From positions 1 through 14,670 of the forward strand of contig JBHGWS010000102.1 in NCBI GenBank assembly GCA_041936745.1: a DNA stretch of 14,670 nt, written 5' to 3'. Positions within the stretch are counted from its first letter, which is position 1. Each line of letters begins with the position of its first letter. Both the position numbers and the translations under genes were made by a program. Of the stretch, positions 7,471-13,932 are shown piece after piece. Source of the stretch: Darwinibacter acetoxidans_A (lineage in GTDB: Bacteria > Bacillota > Limnochordia > Darwinibacteriales > Darwinibacteriaceae). Under the pieces are notes generated by a model. It saw nothing but the letters and a program-made list of their open reading frames with translations. It did not search any database and was not told the DNA's origin.

Positions 7471-8568
7471 ATGATCCAAGAAGGCAAATTTGGCATTGCG
7501 GAAGCGATGTGGCTGGTTGTCTTTACAAGCGCGGCCAAAGTCTTTTTTACCAGCCCGGCCACTGTGGCCGCTTTAGTGGGCACAGCGGGCTGGTACATGA
7601 CGCTAATTTCAGCCCTAACCGCTTTGCTGGGATTTGCATTTATCTATTTATTGTTGAAGCGGTTCCCCAATTGCGATTTAGCCGAGATCTTCGAACTTGC
7701 TTTGGGCCGGCCCCTAGGTTTCATCTTTACCGGGCTGCTGGCTGTACACCTATTTTTTGCCGCCACAACGAATCTGGCGGAATTTGGCGAAGTAATTCGC
7801 ATTTATGTCTTCCCCCTCAGCCACAACTGGTATATCGTGGGGCTGTTCATTCTTAACGTCTTCATTTTATCCCGCCTGGGGCTGGAGACCATGGCCAGGC
7901 TGGCGAAGCTATTGGCCTATCCCATGCTGCTCGGTTACTTGACGGTAGTTGCTTTGGGCATTCAAAACTATGATATAAACAACATTTTTCCCCTTTTCGG
8001 CAGCGGCTTAAAAAAGACGGTCTTAGCCGGAATAGTACGTTGTTCCGCCTATGGGGAAGTAATCATCCTGGCTGTTTTTGCCAAATCATTTCAGGGTTTG
8101 GAAAACATCAAAAAAGAGGGGCTGATCAGCCTGGCCCTGGCGGCGCTGCTGGTTTCCTTCTCCCTACTGCTGTTTACCCTGACCTTCCCCTACTACATTG
8201 CTAAGGAAATCACCGCCCCCATGCTGGAAATGGCGGCACTCATCGATTACGGGAGCACACTGCAGAGGGTGGAGACAATTTTCCTTTTCATTTGGATGAT
8301 TTCCACACTGATCTCCACAACCGTCCTCTTTTATTCTTTCGTCTGGCTGTACTGTAAAATGTTTCGCATCACAGATAAAAAACCCATCGTCTTGGCGGGC
8401 TCAGTTGTGCTATTCGCGACTTCTTTAATGCACACCGATGTGATCTCGGTAATTTTAGGCGAGGTGGAATTCATTCGCAAGTTTGGTTCGATACCGTTTT
8501 TTGTTCTGCCCTTGGTGGCCCTAATCGTGGCGGTGATCCGCAAAAAGGGGGTCAATGCCGATGCTTAA
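7471..8568 (+). CDS. gerAB: Spore germination receptor subunit B (GerAB), 365 aa
   Basis: B subunit of the germinant receptor, an amino-acid-permease-like (APC superfamily) membrane protein that binds the germinant in characterised systems. The start IQEGKFGIAEAMWLV and the FTSPATVAALVGTAGW segment match the family. About ten hydrophobic helices fill the length, and the hallmark stretch IIRYGE-like region appears here as VRCSAYGEVII in the sixth helix area. ATG at 7471 is chosen because AGGGGGG, overlapping the gerAA stop, lies about 6 nt upstream. The frame is open further back into gerAA, but without a better site. The 3' end overlaps gerAC by 8 bp. Which germinant it recognises cannot be read from sequence. 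Confidence 0.93.
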   Translation: MIQEGKFGIAEAMWLVVFTSAAKVFFTSPATVAALVGTAGWYMTLISALTALLGFAFIYLLLKRFPNCDLAEIFELALGRPLGFIFTGLLAVHLFFAATTNLAEFGEVIRIYVFPLSHNWYIVGLFILNVFILSRLGLETMARLAKLLAYPMLLGYLTVVALGIQNYDINNIFPLFGSGLKKTVLAGIVRCSAYGEVIILAVFAKSFQGLENIKKEGLISLALAALLVSFSLLLFTLTFPYYIAKEITAPMLEMAALIDYGSTLQRVETIFLFIWMISTLISTTVLFYSFVWLYCKMFRITDKKPIVLAGSVVLFATSLMHTDVISVILGEVEFIRKFGSIPFFVLPLVALIVAVIRKKGVNADA

Positions 8569-9805
8569 AAAGGCAGCACCCCTTTTCCTTTTGCTGATTG
8601 CCTTACTGCTCACATCGTGCTGGGATGCATTCGATCCCGGTGAAATGCTGCACGTTTGGGCAATAGGGGTAGATCGGGGCCTGGCTGATAAGTGGCGGCT
8701 GACACTGCTTTTTTCTTCCTTAGAAGAATTGACGGGCGGCGGCGAAGACGCGGGAGTATCCCGCCAGGAGCGTTCTTCGAAAGAAGATACCATCGTCATT
8801 GATGCCCCCTCTTTTTTTACCGGCATCGATATGCTAAATTCAGCAATTCCCCGCCGCCTATCCTTTACACATGCCCAAACGATTATTTTTTCGGAAGAGC
8901 TGGCCGCCTCGGGATTGGTGGACAATTATATCATGCCCATCATTCGTTTCAGGCAGATCCGCAAATCGGCGCGGGTCTTGGTTGTAAAAGGCGCAGCGCA
9001 GGATTTCTTAGAGGGTGTGGCGCCCTTTGCGGGCAGTTCCGTTTCGGAAGATCTGCAGTTTTTAGGCCGAGAAAGTAAAAACACGGGACTTTCCCCCGTT
9101 GTTACCCTAAACCATTTTTACACCGCGCTCAACTCCCCCTACTACCAGCCCATAGCTACTTTGGCCGCGCTCAACGACTTCAAATCCCTACCTAAGGAAG
9201 GGGAACCCTGGGGCACTCAATTTCAAACCGGCGGGCAATATCTGGCGGGGGCGCTGCCTCGGGCCGGTGAAGGAAAAGTTGAGTTTTTCGGCACCGCCCT
9301 TTTTCGCGATGGAGAAATGGTGGGGGAATTAAATGGCGATCAGACTCGGTTTTTGCTCATGGTGCGCGGCGAATTTCGGCGGGGTTTCTTTACGATGGAA
9401 GATCCGAAGCAGCCCGACTTGATCATCCCATTAGATGTGCGGGCGCTGGGAGAACCGCGGATTAGAGTGAAACTGCAAGGAAACAAGGCCTTGATAGATG
9501 TCGCTGTCCGGCTCGATTTAGACCTGCTGGCGGTACAAAGCAAACTGCACTACGAACAGCAGCCTTTAAAAGGCCTTTTAGAGGAGAAATTTCAAACAAT
9601 CGTCAGGACAGGCATTGAAGATGTAATAAGGAACTGCCAGAGTTTAAACGTAGACGTATTTATGTTCGGCAATCATACCACTAAAGATTTCTTGACCGTG
9701 CCAGCGGCAGAGAATTTCAACTGGAACGAACGCTTTCAAAACGCCGAAATCACGGTAGAAGTCAAAGCGGCGATCCGCCGTACAGGCAGGCAGATCGTGC
9801 TTTAG
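8561..9805 (+). CDS. gerAC: Spore germination receptor subunit C, lipoprotein (GerAC), 414 aa
   Basis: C subunit of the receptor, a lipoprotein on the outer face of the spore inner membrane. A lipoprotein signal is clear: basic start (LKK), leucine-rich core and lipobox LTSC with the modified Cys at residue 20, followed by the family-typical WD. Then come the Ger(x)C N-terminal domain (HVWAIGVDRG near residue 30, AQTIIFSEELA near 108) and the C-terminal domain (FFGTALFRDGEMVGELNG). Length is normal. ATG at 8561 is preferred over ATG at 8555, because GGGGG at 8547-8551 is 9 nt from the first and only 3 nt from the second. Overlap with gerAB (ATGCTTAA) suggests coupled translation. Confidence 0.93.
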   Translation: MLKKAAPLFLLLIALLLTSCWDAFDPGEMLHVWAIGVDRGLADKWRLTLLFSSLEELTGGGEDAGVSRQERSSKEDTIVIDAPSFFTGIDMLNSAIPRRLSFTHAQTIIFSEELAASGLVDNYIMPIIRFRQIRKSARVLVVKGAAQDFLEGVAPFAGSSVSEDLQFLGRESKNTGLSPVVTLNHFYTALNSPYYQPIATLAALNDFKSLPKEGEPWGTQFQTGGQYLAGALPRAGEGKVEFFGTALFRDGEMVGELNGDQTRFLLMVRGEFRRGFFTMEDPKQPDLIIPLDVRALGEPRIRVKLQGNKALIDVAVRLDLDLLAVQSKLHYEQQPLKGLLEEKFQTIVRTGIEDVIRNCQSLNVDVFMFGNHTTKDFLTVPAAENFNWNERFQNAEITVEVKAAIRRTGRQIVL

Positions 9806-9820
9806 TCCGGGGGGATGCCC

Positions 9821-9994
9821 GTGAGATACTTAAGCGCAGTAGGGCTGTTGGCCATGCTGCTTTATATGTTCAGCTTCGCCGGATACAATTGGCGGGAGGG
9901 GTCCAAACTTGCAGCGGTAGGTTCGGCTTTCTTGGCCTTAGCGGCCTGCGGCTTGGGCCTGTTTGTCTTGTTTTCGGGCCTTTATGAATTATAA
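9821..9994 (+). CDS. 57-residue two-helix membrane protein, putative germinant receptor D subunit
   Basis: A small gene directly after gerAC, 15 nt from its stop. It encodes 57 residues with two hydrophobic helices, about 4-21 and 30-52, joined by a short polar loop (YNWREGSK). GTG at 9821 is preferred because GGGGGG at 9809-9814 lies 6 nt upstream. ATG at 9815 is in the same frame (59 residues) but touches the G-run. Bacillus germinant receptor operons often carry a fourth 'D' gene for a protein of this size and topology that modulates germination. Assignment here rests on position, size and topology, not on recognised sequence similarity. Its stop codon is immediately followed by the hairpin at 9996-10025. 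Confidence 0.62.
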   Translation: MRYLSAVGLLAMLLYMFSFAGYNWREGSKLAAVGSAFLALAACGLGLFVLFSGLYEL

Positions 9995-10025
9995 AAAGCA
10001 GGCCGCGTTAAAACACAACCTGCTT
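9993..10025 (-). terminator. Likely intrinsic terminator of the minus-strand DUF1538/PII operon
   Basis: AAGCAGG (9996-10002) and CCTGCTT (10019-10025) form a perfect 7-bp stem around a 16-nt loop. Read on the minus strand, the stem runs into five T (9993-9997), 11 nt after the stop at 10037. Read on the plus strand no T-run follows, so it terminates the germination operon poorly at best. The stem is modest and the loop long. Confidence 0.5.
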
Positions 10026-10036
10026 AGCGTGCGAGT

Positions 10037-10300
10037 TTAAGGCATGGGCTCAAATTCGCCTTCTTCCGCCTTTTGCCTCGCTTGCTTTCTTTGCCTTTTC
10101 GTCCTAATCGCGTCTCGCACCGTTGCATAGACAATGAAGCTCACCGCCCAGCTCGCGGCCCAAAACAGAAGGTCCAGCCCGAGCAGTAAAAGCTGCGGAT
10201 CGTCTAAGCTGAAACCGGCGAAGTTGAAAATGCTGGCCAAAATCTTCGCCAGTAAAAAAGCCACCAAGAAAGTTATGACAAACGGTCCCATTTTTTTCAC
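10037..10300 (-). CDS. Small membrane protein of unknown function, 87 aa
   Basis: I do not recognise this protein. It has two hydrophobic segments (about 6-28 and 38-62) joined by a loop with acidic residues (SLDDPQ). A strongly basic stretch (RTKRQRKQARQK, about 67-78) follows, then an acidic tail (EEGEFEPMP), so the tail probably lies in the cytoplasm. Translation starts at GTG 10300 with AAGGGGG at 10309-10315. It lies 39 nt after the PII-like gene on the same strand and before the likely terminator, so it is probably the last gene of the DUF1538/PII operon. A role as partner of one of those proteins is only inferred from position. Confidence 0.7.
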   Translation of the reverse strand: MKKMGPFVITFLVAFLLAKILASIFNFAGFSLDDPQLLLLGLDLLFWAASWAVSFIVYATVRDAIRTKRQRKQARQKAEEGEFEPMP

Positions 10301-10303
10301 CGG

Positions 10304-10320
10304 GCTGCCCCCCTTGCAGC
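10304..10320 (-). promoter_or_regulatory. Small hairpin with the ribosome-binding site in its loop
   Basis: GCTGC and GCAGC form a 5-bp stem around the 7-nt loop AAGGGGG (minus strand), which is the ribosome-binding site of the 87-residue protein starting at 10300. It may keep the site exposed or modulate its use. The stem is short and could be chance. Confidence 0.25.
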
Positions 10321-10339
10321 GGATTGGGCCAATGCAGGC

Positions 10340-10666
10340 CTAATCCCTATTAATGCTTTCCCGGTGGTGTAAGCCCAATAACTCCCCCACCGGAACGGTA
10401 AAGAGGATGCCCGCGCCGGGATCATCCAGCTTGCCCGCTTCAACCAGGCAGTCCACGATGGGCTGTTTTTTGTCTTCCGGCGTGAGAATGAGGATGATCT
10501 CCTTGGAAGATTCTACGTGCAGGTTAAAGAATTTTTGAAACTCCTTTTCGCCCGTGCCTCGGGCGTAAAAGATGGTGGCTCCCACCGCGCCCACTTTTTT
10601 AGCTTCATCTACTATGTGATCCGCCTTACCTCTTTCCACTATGACGAAAATTGCGATATAATCCAC
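10340..10666 (-). CDS. PII-like (GlnB-fold) signalling protein, 108 aa
   Basis: Small cytoplasmic protein with the PII fold; such proteins are trimers that bind nucleotides or other small ligands and control a membrane partner. It shares the PII plan: a first strand (DYIAIFVIV), a helix (KADHIVDEAKKVG), the GAVGATIFYARGTG strand entering the T-loop, EIILILTPED, and the ligand loop region EAGKLDDPGAGILFTVPV (77-94). The T-loop (about 38-55) is short and has no tyrosine, so regulation by uridylylation as in GlnB is unlikely. The basic C-loop of classical PII (RIRTGE-type) is also missing. Start GTG 10666 has AAGGAG 8 nt upstream. It lies 22 nt after the DUF1538 gene; that pairing suggests it regulates this membrane protein. 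Confidence 0.8.
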   Translation of the reverse strand: MDYIAIFVIVERGKADHIVDEAKKVGAVGATIFYARGTGEKEFQKFFNLHVESSKEIILILTPEDKKQPIVDCLVEAGKLDDPGAGILFTVPVGELLGLHHRESINRD

Positions 10667-10688
10667 GCTTTACACTCCTTCCCCGAGT

Positions 10689-11375
10689 TTAAATACCCGT
10701 AATGATACCTAGAATTAAAACGCTTACCGCGGCCCCCAAAGATGTGAGGCCCACCAGCCCGAAACCGGCAGATAACGGGTCGGTTGAGGCCAAAACCCTG
10801 GACAAGCCGATGGCCACCGCCATGTTGATGGGAATGTTGATCGGCCCGGTGGTGGCGCTGGCAGAATCAAAGGCAATCCCCACAATCCCTTCCGGGGCGA
10901 AATAAGTTAAGATGATGGTGATAAATACAAGAGGAATAATAATTGTAGTAGATGAGATCTGGAATAAAATCTTAGCAATGCCTAAAGCCATCCCGGTACC
11001 AAAACCGATGGCCACCGCCTGAATCAGTACCTGTTTAGGCAGGGCACCCACCGAAATTTCTTCCGCCTCCATGGCCAAAGCGTGCAGCGCCGGTTCAGCT
11101 AGAGTAGCGAGGTAGCCGATGACAAACCCCACCGCGATAATCCAAAATTTATTGTCCAAAACAGGCAGGCTTTCCCCAACACTGTGGCCCAAGGGCAGCA
11201 GGCATAGGGTCAACCCCTTCAGGAAAAGAAAAAGGCCAAGCAGACTGAGCAGATAACCGCCAAAGAAGGATTGGGGTTTATCCAACGGTTTTTTTAGAAT
11301 GAGAATTTGGAAAAATAATAAACCAAATACAATCGGTGTGAGGCTTTTAAATGTGCCGAAAAAGTCTTTGAGCAT
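10689..11375 (-). CDS. DUF1538 family membrane protein, 228 aa
   Basis: Polytopic membrane protein with about seven hydrophobic segments. Two motifs mark the DUF1538 family: GYLATLAEPALHALA at about 93-107 and the glycine/threonine-rich FDSASATTGPINIPI near 160-175, both in helix-break positions such as transporters use. Its biochemical function is not established as far as I know; a transport role is inferred. Family members often occur as two adjacent genes or as fused double-length proteins, while only one copy is present here. ATG at 11375 follows GGAGGATGGTTA. It is the first gene of the probable operon with the PII-like and 87-residue proteins. Confidence 0.82.
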   Translation of the reverse strand: MLKDFFGTFKSLTPIVFGLLFFQILILKKPLDKPQSFFGGYLLSLLGLFLFLKGLTLCLLPLGHSVGESLPVLDNKFWIIAVGFVIGYLATLAEPALHALAMEAEEISVGALPKQVLIQAVAIGFGTGMALGIAKILFQISSTTIIIPLVFITIILTYFAPEGIVGIAFDSASATTGPINIPINMAVAIGLSRVLASTDPLSAGFGLVGLTSLGAAVSVLILGIITGI

Positions 11376-11460
11376 TAACCATCCTCCTTAGGGCGCACAC
11401 AACTTCTAATAACGGTGCTAGTAACCGAGCGGTACCGGCGCGGACCCGTCTAATACTATC

Positions 11461-11489
11461 ATTATACCCTAATTCGCACAAGGTAGGAA
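11461..11489 (-). promoter_or_regulatory. Candidate promoter of the DUF1538/PII operon
   Basis: A perfect -10 box TATAAT (minus strand, 11466-11461) lies 17 bp from TTCCTA (11489-11484), which matches the -35 consensus at three of six positions. Transcription would begin near 11454 and give a leader of nearly 80 nt before the DUF1538 start. The -35 area overlaps one arm of the inverted repeat at 11486-11519. Confidence 0.45.
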
Positions 11490-11519
11490 GAGAAAGGCCG
11501 CCAAAGCGCCCGCTCTTCC
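11486..11519. repeat. Inverted repeat GGAAGAG / CTCTTCC
   Basis: Perfect 7-bp arms at 11486-11492 and 11513-11519 are separated by 20 nt; three further inner pairs are possible. No T-run follows on either strand, so it is not a standard terminator. One arm touches the candidate -35 box of the DUF1538 operon, so an operator is possible. It also lies downstream of the patatin gene. Confidence 0.35.
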
Positions 11520-11570
11520 CCCTTATGGTAGCATGTTCCAAAAGCTAAGACAACCGCAAAAGATTATCCT

Positions 11571-11616
11571 CCGCTATTGTGCCGCTACTGCGCCGCTGTT
11601 GCGCCGCTATTGCGCC
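11571..11616. repeat. Four tandem copies of an 11-bp unit (CCGCTATTGCG type)
   Basis: Units lie at 11571-11581, 11582-11592, 11593-11603 and 11604-11614, plus two bases of a fifth. Differences are confined to positions 6, 7 and 10 (CCGCTATTGTG, CCGCTACTGCG, CCGCTGTTGCG, CCGCTATTGCG). The array covers the last codons and stop of the patatin gene. As 11 is not a multiple of three, a change in copy number upstream of the stop would alter the protein's end. Confidence 0.85.
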
Positions 11617-12668
11617 ACCGGGACAGCCGATTTCGGAACCTGCCCGGGCCGCTTGATTTGGTTTGCTAACAGTTCTTGAAAATACGGTGTGCCCTTGGCG
11701 GGGTAATCCCGAAAACCGCGGAATCTGCCAAAGAAAGATTGCACATTGCCCCCGCTGCCCCTTGTAAGGCCCCATTCTGCAAAAAGCTTGGCGGCAACGG
11801 TATAGCCCCGCTGAATCATGTCCGGGATATATTCTACCTCAAAGGTGCCAATATCATAGATCAAAGGGTTGATCGTCATGATCTTGCTGCTGCTTAAAGC
11901 CCGATCCTCCAGGCGATCCTCGTATTGGGCCCGCATCATAATATCCAGCGCTTGGCTTAAAATTTCAACCGGGCCCTCCGCCAAGACGGTATCTCGGCGC
12001 ATACCCGCATAACCGAGATTGACGCCGATAATGCGTTCTGCCCTACCGAGGCGGACCGCAATATTGAGGGGGTAGCCATCCCTCAGCCCCCCATCCACAT
12101 AACAGTCCGCGTGAGCATCGCCAAAAACGGCCGGTACGAAAATGCCCGGAATGCTGATGCTGGCCCGCACCGCCTGGGCAATGGTCAGATCGGCCCGCAC
12201 CGGATAATCCGCGTATTCCCCGTCAACCAGCTTCAAACCTAGTTTTTCCGGCGCACAAAATACTGTCTGCTGGCCGTTATTCAAATTTACAGCGGGAATG
12301 AGCAGATCACACTTGGTGAGCCTATGAAAACTGTTCACGGGCAGGCTGTCGGCAACAATTTTTTCTAAATTGACGCCCCGCACTGCCCCGGATAGGCGCT
12401 TCACATCCCAGGTCAGCAGGGCCAGCAGTGCTCCGGGCCAATTTATATCAACGATCTCACCCTTGGCCCTGCTGTAGTCTAAAAACAGCTGTTCCAGCTG
12501 CCGAGCCGTTAAACCGCCCGCATACAGCGCAGCCACAATAGAACCGCCTGAGGTGCCCACAACCACATCAGGTTCCAGACAATATTCTTCCAGTGCCTTT
12601 AACACGCCAATCTGGGCGGCCGCCCGCACACTGCCCCCCGAGAGAACTAAACCTATTTTATTATTCAT
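11607..12668 (-). CDS. Patatin-like phospholipase, 353 aa
   Basis: Predicted serine lipid hydrolase with a Ser-Asp dyad, cytoplasmic or membrane-associated, as no export signal is seen. The nucleophile motif GTSGG is at 38-42 (Ser40) and the second dyad residue is Asp192 in VDGGLRDGYPLN. The oxyanion segment near the start reads LSGGSVRAAAQIG (9-21), where most relatives have GGGxRGxxHIG. Two glycines stay but the third is Ser and RG is RA. ATG at 12668 is chosen since AGGGGG lies 9 nt upstream; the frame is open 11 codons further. Its last codons lie in the 11-bp tandem repeat. It is divergent from the DUF502 gene, 70 nt away. The natural lipid substrate is unknown. Confidence 0.9.
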   Translation of the reverse strand: MNNKIGLVLSGGSVRAAAQIGVLKALEEYCLEPDVVVGTSGGSIVAALYAGGLTARQLEQLFLDYSRAKGEIVDINWPGALLALLTWDVKRLSGAVRGVNLEKIVADSLPVNSFHRLTKCDLLIPAVNLNNGQQTVFCAPEKLGLKLVDGEYADYPVRADLTIAQAVRASISIPGIFVPAVFGDAHADCYVDGGLRDGYPLNIAVRLGRAERIIGVNLGYAGMRRDTVLAEGPVEILSQALDIMMRAQYEDRLEDRALSSSKIMTINPLIYDIGTFEVEYIPDMIQRGYTVAAKLFAEWGLTRGSGGNVQSFFGRFRGFRDYPAKGTPYFQELLANQIKRPGQVPKSAVPVAQ

Positions 12669-12705
12669 ACTCTTCTTCCCCCTTATATACTGATTGTGCA
12701 AAGAC

Positions 12706-12714
12706 TGCTATAAT
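12706..12714 (+). promoter_or_regulatory. Extended -10 promoter of the DUF502 gene
   Basis: TGCTATAAT combines an extended TGn element with a perfect -10 box. No good -35 box is seen 17 bp upstream (TATACT), which is acceptable for an extended -10 promoter. Transcription would start near 12721, about 18 nt before the GTG at 12739, with the ribosome-binding site at the very 5' end. Confidence 0.55.
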
Positions 12715-12738
12715 CGTATTGGAGAAAGGGTGTTTGCT

Positions 12739-13341
12739 GTGCGACGTTATTTTATCAATGGCTTGTTGATCCTTTTACCGGGTGTGATCACAATATATGT
12801 ACTTGTCTTTGGCTTGGTCACGGTAGACAGCATTTTTGGCAGTGTGATCAAAAAACTGTTCGGTTACCATGTCCCCGGTGCCGGATCAATTCTTACTATT
12901 CTGTTAATTTTTGCTACAGGTGTCCTCACCACAAATGTAATAGGCCGGAGAATTTTCACCTGGGCCGAAAGCCTGCTTTTAGGCATCCCCATTTTTAAGA
13001 ATATCTACCAGGGGGTGGAGCAGATCGTCAAAGCGTTTTCCAGCTCCACCGATGCGGAAAGATTCCAGCGGGTTGTACTGGTGGAATACCCCCGCGAGGG
13101 CTTGTACACTCTGGCGTTTGTAACTAATGAAGGTATCCCCGAATTTGATGCCAAAATCAAAACCCGTTCCACCACCGTCTTTGTACCCACCACTCCCAAC
13201 CCCACTTCAGGTGTGTGCTTGGTGGTACCTAACCAAGATTGCATCCCCTTGGACATGAGCGTAGAAGACGCCTTTAAGACAATCATTTCGGCCGGAATTA
13301 TCAGCCCGGTTAAAAAGCTGCCTGAAAAGCCTCCGGTTTGA
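12739..13341 (+). CDS. DUF502 family membrane protein, 200 aa
   Basis: Conserved membrane protein with two helices, about 6-28 (INGLLILLPGVITIYVLVFG) and 48-72, followed by a soluble C-terminal domain. The stretch LLGIPIFKNIYQGVEQIVKAF after the second helix and the FVPTTPNPTSG segment are hallmarks of DUF502 proteins, widespread in bacteria without an agreed function. GTG at 12739 is preferred because GGAGAAAGGG lies about 8 nt upstream and the predicted transcript begins near 12721; the frame is open to 12694, upstream of that point. Its 3' end overlaps the signal peptidase gene on the other strand by 32 bp. Confidence 0.88.
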   Translation: MRRYFINGLLILLPGVITIYVLVFGLVTVDSIFGSVIKKLFGYHVPGAGSILTILLIFATGVLTTNVIGRRIFTWAESLLLGIPIFKNIYQGVEQIVKAFSSSTDAERFQRVVLVEYPREGLYTLAFVTNEGIPEFDAKIKTRSTTVFVPTTPNPTSGVCLVVPNQDCIPLDMSVEDAFKTIISAGIISPVKKLPEKPPV

Positions 13342-13870
13342 AGATAAAGGCGAGCCGATTCAAGGGCCAGTAGCGCCACACCGCTCTGCCCACAATCAAC
13401 TGGCGCGGCAAAAACCCAACTCGGCCAAAACGGCTGTCTTCACTGTTGTTGCGGTTGTCGCCCAAGACAAAATAGGTGTTTTCGGGGACAACTTGGGCAG
13501 AAAACCCAATGCGCGCCGGTGCTAACGTGTAATCCTCTCCTACCGGCTGATCGTTGATATAAACCACACCCTTGTCAATGAGGATTTTATCCCCGGGCAG
13601 GCCGATAACCCTTTTAATGAACTGCTCCTTCTGATTGGCGGGGTTTTTGAAAACGATAATTTCACCCCGGGCGGGTTCTGTAAACCGATAAGAAATCTTA
13701 TCCACCAAAAGGCGTTCGCCGTGATGCAGCGTTGGCAGCATGGATTCGCCGTTCACGGTGTAGGCCCTGGCAATAAAAATCATAATAAAAGCAGCAATAA
13801 GTAAAGCGGAACCGATTGTCTCCACCAATTCCCGTAACTGGCTTTTTTTCCTGCGGACTACTGTTTGCAA
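13310..13870 (-). CDS. lepB: Type I signal peptidase, 186 aa
   Basis: Membrane serine protease that removes signal peptides from exported proteins. One N-terminal anchor helix (about 15-36) precedes the catalytic box NGESMLPTL with nucleophile Ser43. The general base Lys86 sits in FIKRVIGLPGD, and the third box GDNRNNSEDSR follows. The single anchor and length fit the Gram-positive SipS type rather than E. coli LepB. TTG at 13870 is proposed since GGGGG lies 8 nt upstream and this places Ser43 where SipS has it; the frame is open to 13945 without a ribosome site. It follows the YpiB-like gene by 62 nt on the same strand. The sipS-type symbol would be equally valid. Confidence 0.93.
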   Translation of the reverse strand: MQTVVRRKKSQLRELVETIGSALLIAAFIMIFIARAYTVNGESMLPTLHHGERLLVDKISYRFTEPARGEIIVFKNPANQKEQFIKRVIGLPGDKILIDKGVVYINDQPVGEDYTLAPARIGFSAQVVPENTYFVLGDNRNNSEDSRFGRVGFLPRQLIVGRAVWRYWPLNRLAFIFKPEAFQAAF

Positions 13871-13932
13871 AATTTCTACCCCCAATACTGGACTGTATGG
13901 GAATTCCACGCGGCCGGCTGCGATTCCTGCCT

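Noticed and set aside
11347..11541. 64-codon minus-strand frame over the DUF1538 start
   Set aside because: It overlaps the clear start and promoter of DUF1538 in another frame, and its product is arginine-rich with no domain character.
12684..12689. TATATA as -10 box for the patatin gene on the minus strand
   Set aside because: No -35 box at proper spacing, and the stretch overlaps the area upstream of the DUF502 promoter; AT-richness is enough to explain it.
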